DNA from: Micromonospora eburnea
GTDB lineage: Bacteria; Actinomycetota; Actinomycetes; Mycobacteriales; Micromonosporaceae
Assembly (NCBI RefSeq): GCF_900090225.1
Contig: NZ_FMHY01000002.1
Location: 2,356,001 to 2,420,000 of the forward strand
DNA length: 64,000 bases
Direction: 5' to 3'
Under the pieces are notes generated by a model. It was given only the letters and a program-made list of their open reading frames with translations, ran no database searches and was not told the origin of the DNA. A program made the position numbers and the translations under genes. Below are positions 17,635-25,735 of this stretch, in pieces. Every line of letters begins with the position of its first letter. The first letter of the stretch is position 1.

Positions 17635-19139
17635 GTAGGGGTTCCTTCCGTACGTTGCAGGGCGGCGAGGGCGTGCACGACTTCCTTGCTGCCCCGATAG
17701 AGGTCCAGGTACAGGTCGAACAGGCGGTCGTAGGTCGCGGCGCGGTCCGCGTCCGGCTCGACGACCGTCTCGACGGGGTTCCAGTCCTCGATGCGAGGAG
17801 CCGCACCATCCGGCGCGACCGCTCCCGCGGCGAGGAATGCGGCACCGTAGCTGGCGCCGATCGTGATTCGGGGTACCTCCTGGACCAGGCCCGTCACATC
17901 CGACACGACCCGCAACCACAGCGATCCCTGGGTCCCGCCACCCACCGCGACGATGCGACGGATATCGGCGCCGGCGGCCCGCATCGTCTCCACGTTGTGG
18001 CGAACACCCAGCGCGGTCGCCTCGAGCGCGGCCCGGTACAGGTCGCCACGGCCATGCGTGACGGTCAGTCCCGCGATCACGCCTCGCGCCTCCGGATCGA
18101 GGATCGGCGTGCGTTCACCGGCGAAGTACGGGAGCATCAACAGGCCCCGGGCACCCGGACCGGATTCCTCGGCCTCGGCGAGGAGCGTCGGGTAGTCGGC
18201 ATCCGACAGCTGTTTCAGCCAGGCCGTCAGCGCACCCGACGTCGCAAGGCCTCCGGCGAGGTTGCGCGTACCCGGGAACGCGCCGACGGTGGTCCACATA
18301 GAGGGCGTACGCAGGGTCGTGGTGCCGGTGGCGACGAGGAACATCGTGGTGCCGTACATCAGCATGAGGTCGCCCGGCCGGTGCGCCCCCGCGCTCACCG
18401 CCTCGGTCCAGGCGTCGATCGTGCCGACGATCACGGGCGTGCCCTCGGGGATGCCGGTGGCGCCGGCCGCGGCGGCGGTCACCGTCCCGGCGATCTCCTG
18501 GGGCCAGCGCAGCGGCGGCGCCTCGATTCCCGGCGCGTACCGCTGCCACCACGGTTCGTGCCAGCGCTCGGACTCGACGTCGTACAGCGGAGAGACCTGG
18601 CTGGCCGACTGGTGGTCGAGCACATACGACCCGGTGAGCTGAAAGGCCAGCCAGCTCGCAGGCATGAACAGCCGCCGAGCACGGCGATATACCTCGGGCT
18701 CCTCGTCGGCGATCCACGCGATCTTCGGCCCGCCGGCCTGGGTGGTGAGCGCGGATCCTCCGATGCGGGTGATCTCGTCAGCACCGAGCTCGCGGGTGAG
18801 CCGTTCGATCTGAGCAGTCGCGCGGGTGTCGATGCCGTAGAGGATGGCTGGCCGTACCGGATCGCCCTGCTCGTCGACGAGCAGCACACACGGACCCATG
18901 CCGCTCACGCCCACGCCTGCCACGGAGATGCGGTGCACCGACGCCTCGGCGACGAGGCGGCGGCTGAGTTCGACGAACTCCGCCCACCAGACCTGCGCGT
19001 CCATCTCGACCCACCCGCTGCGTGGGCGCTCGACGTCGTGCGCGACGGTGGCCGACGCGATGATCTGCCCACGCTCGTCGACGAGAACGCCTTTGCTGCT
19101 CGATGTGCCGATGTCGACGCCGATGGTGCCGCGCTTCAC
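17631..19139 (-). CDS. FGGY-family carbohydrate kinase
   Basis: ATP-dependent sugar kinase of 502 residues, typical FGGY length. The N-terminal phosphate-binding loop is GVDIGTSSSKG, and VSGMGPCVLLVDEQG and ILYGIDTRA match the first actin-like domain. GTIDAWTEAVSAGAHRPGDLMLMYGTT is the middle signature. In the C-terminal domain, LPYFAGERTPILDPEARG and VGGGTQGSLWLRVVSDVTG give the second FGGY signature and adenosine site. It is closest in style to xylulokinase-like members. GTG 19139 overlaps the LacI stop (GTGA). It would phosphorylate the ketose made by the downstream isomerase. No sugar-phosphate aldolase of class II type is encoded in the operon. Confidence 0.88.
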   Translation of the reverse strand: MKRGTIGVDIGTSSSKGVLVDERGQIIASATVAHDVERPRSGWVEMDAQVWWAEFVELSRRLVAEASVHRISVAGVGVSGMGPCVLLVDEQGDPVRPAILYGIDTRATAQIERLTRELGADEITRIGGSALTTQAGGPKIAWIADEEPEVYRRARRLFMPASWLAFQLTGSYVLDHQSASQVSPLYDVESERWHEPWWQRYAPGIEAPPLRWPQEIAGTVTAAAAGATGIPEGTPVIVGTIDAWTEAVSAGAHRPGDLMLMYGTTMFLVATGTTTLRTPSMWTTVGAFPGTRNLAGGLATSGALTAWLKQLSDADYPTLLAEAEESGPGARGLLMLPYFAGERTPILDPEARGVIAGLTVTHGRGDLYRAALEATALGVRHNVETMRAAGADIRRIVAVGGGTQGSLWLRVVSDVTGLVQEVPRITIGASYGAAFLAAGAVAPDGAAPRIEDWNPVETVVEPDADRAATYDRLFDLYLDLYRGSKEVVHALAALQRTEGTPT

Positions 19140-20140
19140 GACGCCATCTCCGTCGCGTCGCGCCCGAGCCGCGCGCGCCGCAGCTCGCCGCGCAGCACCA
19201 CCGTACGGGCCGGATCGCTGTTTCCCTCGATGCGTTCCAGGAGCAGACGTGCCGCCGTGACGCCCATGTGCCGCGCCGGCAGCCGGACGACGGTGACGAC
19301 ATCGGGGGTGAGCGTGGTGAACGGTAGCGAACCGACGACGGCGACGCCGATGTCGGGAGGCGTCAGGCCGCGTTCGGTGAGGACCTGCAGCGCTCCGACA
19401 CCGAGGAGGTTGTTCGCCGCGACGACGGCGTCAGGCCGCAGCGGCGGGCTGTCGAGCAGCTGCGCGACAGCCTCTCGTCCACCCGCGACCCGGAAGCTGG
19501 AGTGGAGCAGCAGCCCGGTGAGATCGACATCGGCGCGAGCGGTCATCGCGTCGCGCCACCCCTTCGCGCGCTCGACCGCGGTCTCGACGTTGTCGGGACC
19601 GGTCATGCAGGCGATGCGGCGGTAGCCGGCGTCGAGCAGCGCCTCCGTCGCCAGCCGACCCGCGGTCCGGTTGTCCATCACCACGGTGTCCACGTCGTAG
19701 CCCGAGCGGCGGTCGACCGCGACGACCGGTCGACCGTCGGCGAGAACGTCATCGAGATCGGTGTGGTCCGACGCGGCCGCGATGATGACTCCGGCCATGC
19801 TCCCGGCCATCGCGATGCGCAGGTAGGAGTTCTCCTTTTCCGTACGGGCGTCGGAGTTGCACAGCACGACCGAGTAACCGACCTCCTGCGCGACGTCCTC
19901 CACTCCGCGTGCCATCTCGGTGAAGTAGGGGTTCTCTATGTCTGGGATGATCAGCGCGATCACCTCAGTGCTCTGCTTACGCAGGGTGCGGGCGGCACGG
20001 TTGGGCGTGAACCGCAGCTTGCCGGCCGCCTCGCGAACCGCCTGCGCCTTCTCCTCTGAGACGGCGGCTCCGTTGAAGACACGTGAGACAGTCGCCGGCG
20101 AGACGCCGGCCAGCTTCGCGACCTCATAGATGGTGGCCAT
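19136..20140 (-). CDS. LacI-family transcriptional regulator
   Basis: 334-residue repressor. The N-terminal LacI helix-turn-helix is textbook (MATIYEVAKLAGVSPATVSRVFNG), followed by hinge NRAARTLRKQ and a periplasmic-binding-protein-like sensor domain (VIALIIPDIENPYFTEMARGVEDVA ... ARTVVLRGELRRA). ATG 20140 follows AGAGAGG; an upstream extension lacks domain similarity. Placed inside the operon between the lyase and kinase genes, it probably responds to the transported sugar or an intermediate. Its likely target is the perfect palindrome TGAAATCGATTTCA at the operon promoter, which would make it autoregulatory. The gap to the upstream lyase gene is 97 bases, the longest inside the operon. Confidence 0.92.
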   Translation of the reverse strand: MATIYEVAKLAGVSPATVSRVFNGAAVSEEKAQAVREAAGKLRFTPNRAARTLRKQSTEVIALIIPDIENPYFTEMARGVEDVAQEVGYSVVLCNSDARTEKENSYLRIAMAGSMAGVIIAAASDHTDLDDVLADGRPVVAVDRRSGYDVDTVVMDNRTAGRLATEALLDAGYRRIACMTGPDNVETAVERAKGWRDAMTARADVDLTGLLLHSSFRVAGGREAVAQLLDSPPLRPDAVVAANNLLGVGALQVLTERGLTPPDIGVAVVGSLPFTTLTPDVVTVVRLPARHMGVTAARLLLERIEGNSDPARTVVLRGELRRARLGRDATEMAS

Positions 20141-20237
20141 CAGTGCCTCTCTGCCCGGAGCGCGCCGGGACGGATGGTGAACGTGAACGGATGTGTGTCG
20201 CGCTTGAGTTTCCTGCACGAACACCCCTGTCGAGCGA

Positions 20238-21155
20238 TCACATCGACGCGTCCTCCGTCGAGGTGCTGCACACGTTCTCCCGCAGTCGGTCCCACACCAC
20301 GTCCAGCCGGCGTCGGGCGTCGTCGTCCAGTCCCGGGAGCGGCCGTCGGCAGGTGCCCAGCGGCGTCGACTGCTTGCCCGCGAGATACTTCGCTGCCGCG
20401 AACACCCCCTCCTGGACGAGCGCCTGGACGGTGTCGTTGATCCGGGTCTGCACCGTGCGCGCCCCGTCGACGTCACCGCGAGCGTGGCGTGCCCGCAGCG
20501 ACCGGAACAGCTCGATCTGCAGTCCGATCGTCGTCCCGATCGCCCCCCTCGCGCCGATGGAGAGAGCCGGCAGGTACAGCTCGTCGAAGCCGTTGATGAG
20601 CGTCAGGTGCGGATACCGCTGAATCAGCCGCTCCGCGCCGTAGAGGTTCTGCGACGTGTGCTTGATCCCGACCACCTGGGACAGTTCGAGAAGGCCTTCG
20701 AACCCGCCGTCCGAGATGTCGCGGCCGGTGAACTGCGGGATGTTGTAGAGGATGAACGGGATGTCAACGGCATCGATGACGGCACGGAAGTGGGCGACGA
20801 CCTCCGCGGCCGAATACTTGTAGTACAGCGGCGGAATCATCGAGATCGCCGCTGCGCCGGCCTCGCGTGCGGCCTCCGCGAGCGAGATCGCCTCCCGCGT
20901 CGACAGCGCACCCACATGCGCGTACACCGGGACCCGTTCGCCCGCCGCCTCCACGGCGGACCGAGTGAGCGCGATCCGCTCGTCGGTGCTGAGCAGGAGG
21001 CCTTCGCCGGACGAACCGGCGACGTACACGCCCTCGACTCCTCGCGCGATATCGCGGTCCACCATCAGCGCGAACGCGTCGAGATCGAGACTCTCGTCGG
21101 CCCGGATCGGCGTCGGGGCGGCGACGACCAGCCGGTCGCCGAGGATGCCGGTCAC
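20238..21155 (-). CDS. Dihydrodipicolinate synthase / N-acetylneuraminate lyase family protein
   Basis: Class I (Schiff-base) TIM-barrel lyase of ~305 residues. The active-site Lys is in VGIKHTS, the conserved Tyr is in ILYNIPQF, and GSSGEG is the carboxylate-binding loop. In a sugar operon this family usually acts as a 2-keto-3-deoxy-sugar-acid aldolase or a dehydratase, not in lysine synthesis. GTG 21155 gives the same 4-base GTGA overlap with the upstream SDR stop as other junctions here. Alternative GTG starts at 21158 and 21167 add one or four residues. With the SDR it suggests an oxidative branch of sugar breakdown. Confidence 0.87.
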   Translation of the reverse strand: MTGILGDRLVVAAPTPIRADESLDLDAFALMVDRDIARGVEGVYVAGSSGEGLLLSTDERIALTRSAVEAAGERVPVYAHVGALSTREAISLAEAAREAGAAAISMIPPLYYKYSAAEVVAHFRAVIDAVDIPFILYNIPQFTGRDISDGGFEGLLELSQVVGIKHTSQNLYGAERLIQRYPHLTLINGFDELYLPALSIGARGAIGTTIGLQIELFRSLRARHARGDVDGARTVQTRINDTVQALVQEGVFAAAKYLAGKQSTPLGTCRRPLPGLDDDARRRLDVVWDRLRENVCSTSTEDASM

Positions 21156-21985
21156 CACGCGGTCCACCCACCGTCCACGACGAGGTTCGCCCCGGTCATG
21201 TATCGCGACGCGGCGGAGGCGAGGAAGATGAGGGCGCCGTTGTACTCGTCGGCCTCCGCCATTCTGCCGATCGGCATGCGCGCCGTGTAGTTCGCCTGGA
21301 ACTTCGCGTCCTGCGTGTCACGGCGTACACCGGATGGGGTGAGGGTGTTCACCCGGATGTTTGCCTTGCCCCAGTAGGTGGCGCAGTAGCGCGTCAGGTT
21401 GTAGAGACCGGACTTCGCGGCGGAGTAGGCCACCGGTTTGATGAAGGGGATGCCGGTGTCCTCCGCCTTGTACGCGTAGATGTCCTGCACCGGGGAGACC
21501 ATCCCGTAGATCGAGCCGATGTTGATGATCGATCCCTCAAGCCCCGCCTCGCGCATGCGTCGGCCGGCTGCCTGCGTCACCAGGAAGGTGCCGACGAGGT
21601 TGGTGTCGACGACCTCACGGAACACCTCGGCGGGAAACTGCTCGAACGGCCCGGACACCTCCGGCGGGGCGCTGGGCTGGGTGTCGAGACCGGCGTTGTT
21701 CACCAGGATCGTCGGGACACCCCACGTCCGCACGATCCGATCGAAGCCCGCCTCCACGCTGGCCTGATCGGTGATGTCCATCGTGACCGCCAGCAGCCGG
21801 TCGGCGTCGACGGTGACGCCGAGCTTCGCCGCCGGGTCAGCCACCTCGCTGCGCGAGGTCACCGCCACACGAGCGCCGCGTGCGTGCAGCGCCTTGACGA
21901 ACTCGGCGCCGATCTGGCCGAAACCACCGGTCACGACGGCGATGTGGTTGTGCACCGAGAACAGCGGATCGAACGCTTCCGACAT
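21152..21985 (-). CDS. SDR-family NAD(P)-dependent oxidoreductase
   Basis: Classical short-chain dehydrogenase of 277 residues. The cofactor motif is TGGFGQIG (residues ~19-26), NNAG is in ILVNNAGLD, the catalytic Ser is in NIGSIYG, and YSAAK gives Tyr and Lys. C-terminal GANLVVDGGWTAW is standard. An atypical insert (SPVQDIYAYKAEDTGIPFIKP) before the Tyr may shape the substrate pocket. ATG 21985 is 27 bases after the upstream permease stop, with AGAAGGAGT upstream. It probably oxidises a sugar or a keto-deoxy sugar acid in the pathway. Confidence 0.9.
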   Translation of the reverse strand: MSEAFDPLFSVHNHIAVVTGGFGQIGAEFVKALHARGARVAVTSRSEVADPAAKLGVTVDADRLLAVTMDITDQASVEAGFDRIVRTWGVPTILVNNAGLDTQPSAPPEVSGPFEQFPAEVFREVVDTNLVGTFLVTQAAGRRMREAGLEGSIINIGSIYGMVSPVQDIYAYKAEDTGIPFIKPVAYSAAKSGLYNLTRYCATYWGKANIRVNTLTPSGVRRDTQDAKFQANYTARMPIGRMAEADEYNGALIFLASAASRYMTGANLVVDGGWTAW

Positions 21986-22012
21986 GGTCGATACTCCTTC
22001 TGTTGCGGCTTG

Positions 22013-22885
22013 TCAGCCCTTGACGGATCCTGCTGTCAGGCCGGACACGATGCCGCGCTGGGCCCACAGGAAGAAGATGATCGCCGGGAGCGCGAACAGC
22101 AGCGCGCACAGCATGACGACATTCATCGGCGTGTAGAACTGCCCGAGGAACGAGGCAAGTCCCACCGGGGCCGGCCACAGGTCCGAGTCCGAGATGAATG
22201 TGTTGGCGAACATGAACTCGTTCCAGCCGTCGAAGAACGCGATGACGGCGGCGGCGGCGATACTCGGGCGGACCAGCGGCAGCACGATCGTGAACAGCAT
22301 GCGCAGGCGCGAACACCCGTCGATCCGTGCTGATTCCTCGATCTCGTAGGGGATTTTGTCGATGCCGCTCTTGATGATGAACATGCTCACCGGCATCACG
22401 AAGGCGGTGTCCGCGAGTATGAGCCCCCAATGGCTGTTCAGCAGGCCCGCGCCCGCGAAGATCGAGTACAGCGGCACGATGATGAGCGCCTCTGGCAGCA
22501 TCTGGGTGCTGAAGAAGATGAACCCGGCAACGCCTCGTCCGTGGAAGCGGTAGCGGCTGAGCGCGTATGCCGCCATCGTGGCCAGCACGAGACTGAGGAT
22601 CGTCGTCCCCGCGGCAATCACGAAGGAGTTGCCGAGCCAGCGCAGGATCGGGACCTCCGCGAGGAAGCTGCCCCACTGGCCGATGTTCGCGAACTCCGGA
22701 ATCAGAGGCTGACCGTCGCGGTAGAGGGACTGCTCGGTCCCCAGCGACGTGCCGAGCATCCAGTAGACCGGAAAGCCGGTGAAGACGACCAACAGCGTGA
22801 TGAGGATCGCCTTGCCGAGACTGCCCATGCGGGCGAGGACGCCACGCCGGCGCGGCAGCTTGGTCGAGGTGAGAGAGGTGGTCAT
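22013..22885 (-). CDS. Carbohydrate ABC transporter permease (MalG type)
   Basis: 290-residue inner-membrane permease with six predicted helices. The EAA loop for ATPase contact reads YEIEESARIDGCSRLRMLFTIVLPLVRP. N-terminal TTSLTSTKLPRRRG is cytoplasmic. ATG 22885 overlaps the stop of the upstream permease by 4 bases (ATGA). It pairs with that MalF-type permease and the lipoprotein below to import an oligosaccharide or sugar. The C-terminus (IVSGLTAGSVKG) is the usual MalG-family ending. Confidence 0.92.
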   Translation of the reverse strand: MTTSLTSTKLPRRRGVLARMGSLGKAILITLLVVFTGFPVYWMLGTSLGTEQSLYRDGQPLIPEFANIGQWGSFLAEVPILRWLGNSFVIAAGTTILSLVLATMAAYALSRYRFHGRGVAGFIFFSTQMLPEALIIVPLYSIFAGAGLLNSHWGLILADTAFVMPVSMFIIKSGIDKIPYEIEESARIDGCSRLRMLFTIVLPLVRPSIAAAAVIAFFDGWNEFMFANTFISDSDLWPAPVGLASFLGQFYTPMNVVMLCALLFALPAIIFFLWAQRGIVSGLTAGSVKG

Positions 22886-23850
22886 CGCTGGCTCTCCTGA
22901 CGCTCCTGGATCTGCTCCACGACGAAGTAGACGGCCGTCACGAGCAGCGAGAGGACGAGACCGAGCGCGCCGATCGCGGCCGCGCGGCCGAGATTCTGGT
23001 CCTGGAAGGCGGTGCGGTAGACGTTGACGACGAGGGTGTTGGTCTTGTCGAGCGGCCCGCCGCCGGTGATCAGGAAGATGATCTCGAATCGGCGGATCGA
23101 CCAGATCGTCATCAGCAGCGTGATGACGCGAATCGTCGGCATGATGTGGGGGAGGGTGACGGCACGGAACGACTGGAGTGGCGAGGCGCCGTCGACCCAG
23201 GTGGCCTCGCGCAGCTCGTGCGGCACGCTCTGCAGTGCGCTCAACATGACGAGCATGACCAGCGGCGTCAGCTTCCACACCGTGGCGAGGGTTACCGAGA
23301 GAAGTCCGTATCGCGGGTCGACCAGCCAGCCGTGCTGGCCAAATCCGAGCGCCGTCGTGCTGCGGTTGAGGATGCCCTGCTCGTTGTTGTAGATCCAGAC
23401 GAAGATCAGGGCGGCCGCGACGGTGGGCACGGCCCACGGGACGGTGGCGATGGCGCGGACGATGCCGCGCCCGCGGAACGCCTTGTTCAGCAACAGCGCC
23501 GCCGCGGTGCCGATGCCGACGGCGAAGACGACCGTGAAGAGCGTGTACAGCAGGGTTGTGCCGACCGAGGCCCAGAACTTGTCGCTGGCGAGCAGGTAGT
23601 CGTAGTTGTCCAGCCCGACGGACCGGCCGCCGGAGGGATTTACCAGCTTGGTCGCGGTGAATGACAGCAGAACTCCGCGGACCAGCGGAAAGACGGTGAA
23701 GATCGCCAGGTACGCGATCGCCGGGAAGAGGAAGAGATAAGCGCCGTTACGCTCGATGAAGGGCGAGAGCTTCCCTCTGCCGCGCCGCCGATTCACGGAC
23801 CGCGCGCCGCGCTGCGGTGTCTGCGCCCTCTCGGCCGTGTTCGTGACCAT
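22882..23850 (-). CDS. Carbohydrate ABC transporter permease (MalF type)
   Basis: 322-residue sugar permease with about six membrane helices. A basic cytoplasmic N-terminus is followed by YLFLFPAIAYLAIFTVFPLV. The EAA loop is HELREATWVDGASPLQSFRAVTLPHI. ATG 23850 follows GGAAAGGACC at a normal distance. The start 45 bases upstream would read back into the hairpin region and is rejected. It forms a heterodimer with the MalG-type permease. No ATP-binding subunit is encoded in the operon, which is common in actinomycetes, where one MsiK ATPase serves many importers. Confidence 0.92.
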   Translation of the reverse strand: MVTNTAERAQTPQRGARSVNRRRGRGKLSPFIERNGAYLFLFPAIAYLAIFTVFPLVRGVLLSFTATKLVNPSGGRSVGLDNYDYLLASDKFWASVGTTLLYTLFTVVFAVGIGTAAALLLNKAFRGRGIVRAIATVPWAVPTVAAALIFVWIYNNEQGILNRSTTALGFGQHGWLVDPRYGLLSVTLATVWKLTPLVMLVMLSALQSVPHELREATWVDGASPLQSFRAVTLPHIMPTIRVITLLMTIWSIRRFEIIFLITGGGPLDKTNTLVVNVYRTAFQDQNLGRAAAIGALGLVLSLLVTAVYFVVEQIQERQESQR

Positions 23851-23870
23851 CGTGGTCCTTTCCGTTGGGC

Positions 23871-23899
23871 GGGGGTGGGCGGCGCAACCGCCCACCCCC
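23871..23899 (-). terminator. Intercistronic stem-loop between binding protein and permease genes
   Basis: GGGGGTGGGCGG and CCGCCCACCCCC form a perfect 12-bp stem with a 5-base loop, directly after the solute-binding-protein stop. Such hairpins act as partial terminators or 3' mRNA stabilisers, giving more binding protein than permease. Role inferred. Confidence 0.7.
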
Positions 23900-23907
23900 C
23901 GCGCAAA

Positions 23908-25212
23908 TCAGCCGAGCTCTGCCTTGAGCGCCTTCTGCACGTCGGCGAGCTTCGCCGCGACGTCACCGCCGTTGACACGCAGGCCCTCGACAGCCGTCAG
24001 GAATTCACGCCAGATGACCTTGCTCTCGGTCTCGAATCCCTCGACGAGGGTCGAGCGCGAGGTCTTCGCGGCCTCCAGGAACTGGGTGGCCCACGGGTTC
24101 GCCTTGAGGAACTCGGGGTCGGGCTCGACATCAGTGGCCATCGCCGAGGCGCCCAGACCGGCACGGATGGCGGTCTGTCCCTTCTCGCCGAGCACCCAGC
24201 GAACGAAGTCCTTCGCAGCCGCCTTGTTCTTGCTCGCCGCGTTGACGGCGATGATCAGCTGCGAGTTGGAGCCCGCGTTGGCCATGGGGAGTGGCGCGGC
24301 ACCCAGGTTCTGACCGTTGATCACGTTCTTGGGATTGCTCGTGAGGGTGGTCGCGACGCCCGAGTTCTCGAACAACATGCCGACCTGGCCCTGGCCGAAC
24401 TTGGCGCGGAAGGTCGACGCGTCGTCGCCGATCGGCGCGACGCCGGACTTGAAGGTCTCCAGGAAGGACTCGACCGCCTTGACGTTCGCGGGGGCGTCGA
24501 TCGTGAGCGCCTTGCCGTCGCTCAGTCCGCCGCCGAAGCCGTAGATCCAGTTCGCCATCTCGAGCGTCCAGCCGTCGATCTCGGCGGTCTGGTGGCGCCC
24601 GGCCCAGCCGGCGATGCCGCGCTTCTCCTTGATGGTCTTCGCGGTCGCGAGGAACTCGTCGAACGTCGTGGGGACCTTCAGGCCGAGCTCGGCAAAGAGG
24701 TCCTTGTTGTAGATGACCGTGTTGTAGGTCGGTCGCTCCCAGTTGAACCCGAACTGCTTCTTCTGGAAGAAGCCCGCCTTGTTGGTGCCGTTCAGCGAGT
24801 CGCCCAACTCCTTCGCGATGTCATCGAGCGGCTCGAGCACCCCGGCGTCGGCGAGCGACGCGAACTGGCTGTCCTGCAGCACCATCACGTCCGGGCCGCC
24901 ACCTGCGCCCAACTCGGTGCTGAGCTTGTCGGCGTAGTTCGCGAACGGGATCTCGATCTTCGTCAGCGAGACATTCCCGTCAGGACCGGTGTAGTCCTTC
25001 ACCGCGTCCCAGAGGATCGGCCCCTTGCCATCCTCGAGGAACTGCCAGTTGGAGAAGGTCAGTTTGCCGCCGCTGTTGCCGGACGAGTTGTCACCGTCCC
25101 CAGCGCTGCACGCGCTCAGCGCAAGCACGGCGGCGGCCGCGATGCTCATGGCCTGCACGCCGCGTCGTGTCCCGCCCGCTCGTGGTGATGTCAGGCCCTT
25201 GAACAACTTCAT
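23908..25212 (-). CDS. Extracellular sugar-binding lipoprotein of ABC importer
   Basis: 434-residue family 1 solute-binding protein, first gene of the operon. The lipoprotein signal ends at LSAC with Cys35 as the lipid anchor, followed by a Gly/Ser/Asp spacer. Typical segments are LTFSNWQFLEDGKG (N-lobe), YNTVIYNKDLFAELGLKVPTTFDEFLATAKTIKE (hinge signature) and KAAAKDFVRWVLGEKGQTA (C-terminal). ATG 25212 follows GGAGTACCCA. It captures the sugar on the outer face of the membrane and delivers it to the two permeases. Ligand unknown. It carries the promoter and LacI operator of the whole operon upstream. Confidence 0.92.
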   Translation of the reverse strand: MKLFKGLTSPRAGGTRRGVQAMSIAAAAVLALSACSAGDGDNSSGNSGGKLTFSNWQFLEDGKGPILWDAVKDYTGPDGNVSLTKIEIPFANYADKLSTELGAGGGPDVMVLQDSQFASLADAGVLEPLDDIAKELGDSLNGTNKAGFFQKKQFGFNWERPTYNTVIYNKDLFAELGLKVPTTFDEFLATAKTIKEKRGIAGWAGRHQTAEIDGWTLEMANWIYGFGGGLSDGKALTIDAPANVKAVESFLETFKSGVAPIGDDASTFRAKFGQGQVGMLFENSGVATTLTSNPKNVINGQNLGAAPLPMANAGSNSQLIIAVNAASKNKAAAKDFVRWVLGEKGQTAIRAGLGASAMATDVEPDPEFLKANPWATQFLEAAKTSRSTLVEGFETESKVIWREFLTAVEGLRVNGGDVAAKLADVQKALKAELG

Positions 25213-25286
25213 TGGGTACTCCTTTGTTGCGCGTCATCGGGGTGTTGACGCTGCGGGGGTGATATATTTATCTACGGAGTGACGCA

Positions 25287-25300
25287 TGAAATCGATTTCA
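25287..25300. promoter_or_regulatory. LacI-family operator
   Basis: TGAAATCGATTTCA is a perfect 14-bp palindrome with the central CG that is the rule for LacI-family sites. It covers roughly +1 to +14 of the promoter described here, so bound repressor should block initiation. The regulator encoded in the operon is the natural candidate. Confidence 0.85.
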
Positions 25301-25305
25301 CGGGC

Positions 25306-25334
25306 AGGGTACTCGGCCCCCGTGATCTTGTCAA
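25306..25334 (-). promoter_or_regulatory. Sugar-operon promoter
   Basis: On the minus strand, TTGACA (25334-25329) and TACCCT (25311-25306) are separated by exactly 17 bases. This gives a perfect -35 and an acceptable -10 for a vegetative sigma factor. The predicted start falls at about 25299-25300, inside the LacI operator, about 85 bases before the lipoprotein gene start. The rest of the gap, 25340-25735, has no convincing gene; a few protein-like minus-strand segments (LALRAEVEGLFVDLPPRPRE) may be a remnant. Confidence 0.75.
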
Positions 25335-25735
25335 TAGCAAACGATGTTGCGTGCACATGAATCCAAGAAGCTCCATCCGCGCCTCAGCCGAGCCACGCAC
25401 GGCCGGATGCCGGCCGGCTCGCCGCGCTCTCCGCAGATCCGTCACCCTGCGTAGCGGTGGGCGCCCATTCGGTGCCGGCCGACCCGGCGGGCAACCGGTC
25501 GAGCAGCTCGGCGCGCGCGCCGGCCGGAGCGCGCCCGAGCACCGTTCCCGCGGACGGGGCGGCAGGTCAACGAACAGTCCTTCGACCTCCGCGCGCAACG
25601 CCAGCGGGACGTCGACCCCGTCGTGCGAGTCGAGCGGTCATCGCCCCCACTCCGCGGCCCAGGCTCACGCGGCCCGCGACCGGCCGCCGGCGCCGGGCCG
25701 TAGCGGATCTGACATCTGAGAAAGGCGCGTCGGCC

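Noticed and set aside
17655..19625. 656-codon plus-strand open frame
   Set aside because: It lies antisense to the kinase and LacI genes, which have full family motifs. The product has no recognisable domain.
20238..21155. Lysine-pathway dapA
   Set aside because: Family motif fits, but location in a sugar operon with a dedicated regulator argues for a sugar-acid lyase.
25272..25735. Possible gene upstream of the sugar operon
   Set aside because: Short protein-like stretches exist on the minus strand but no start, ribosome-binding site or complete domain is visible. Kept only as a possible remnant.
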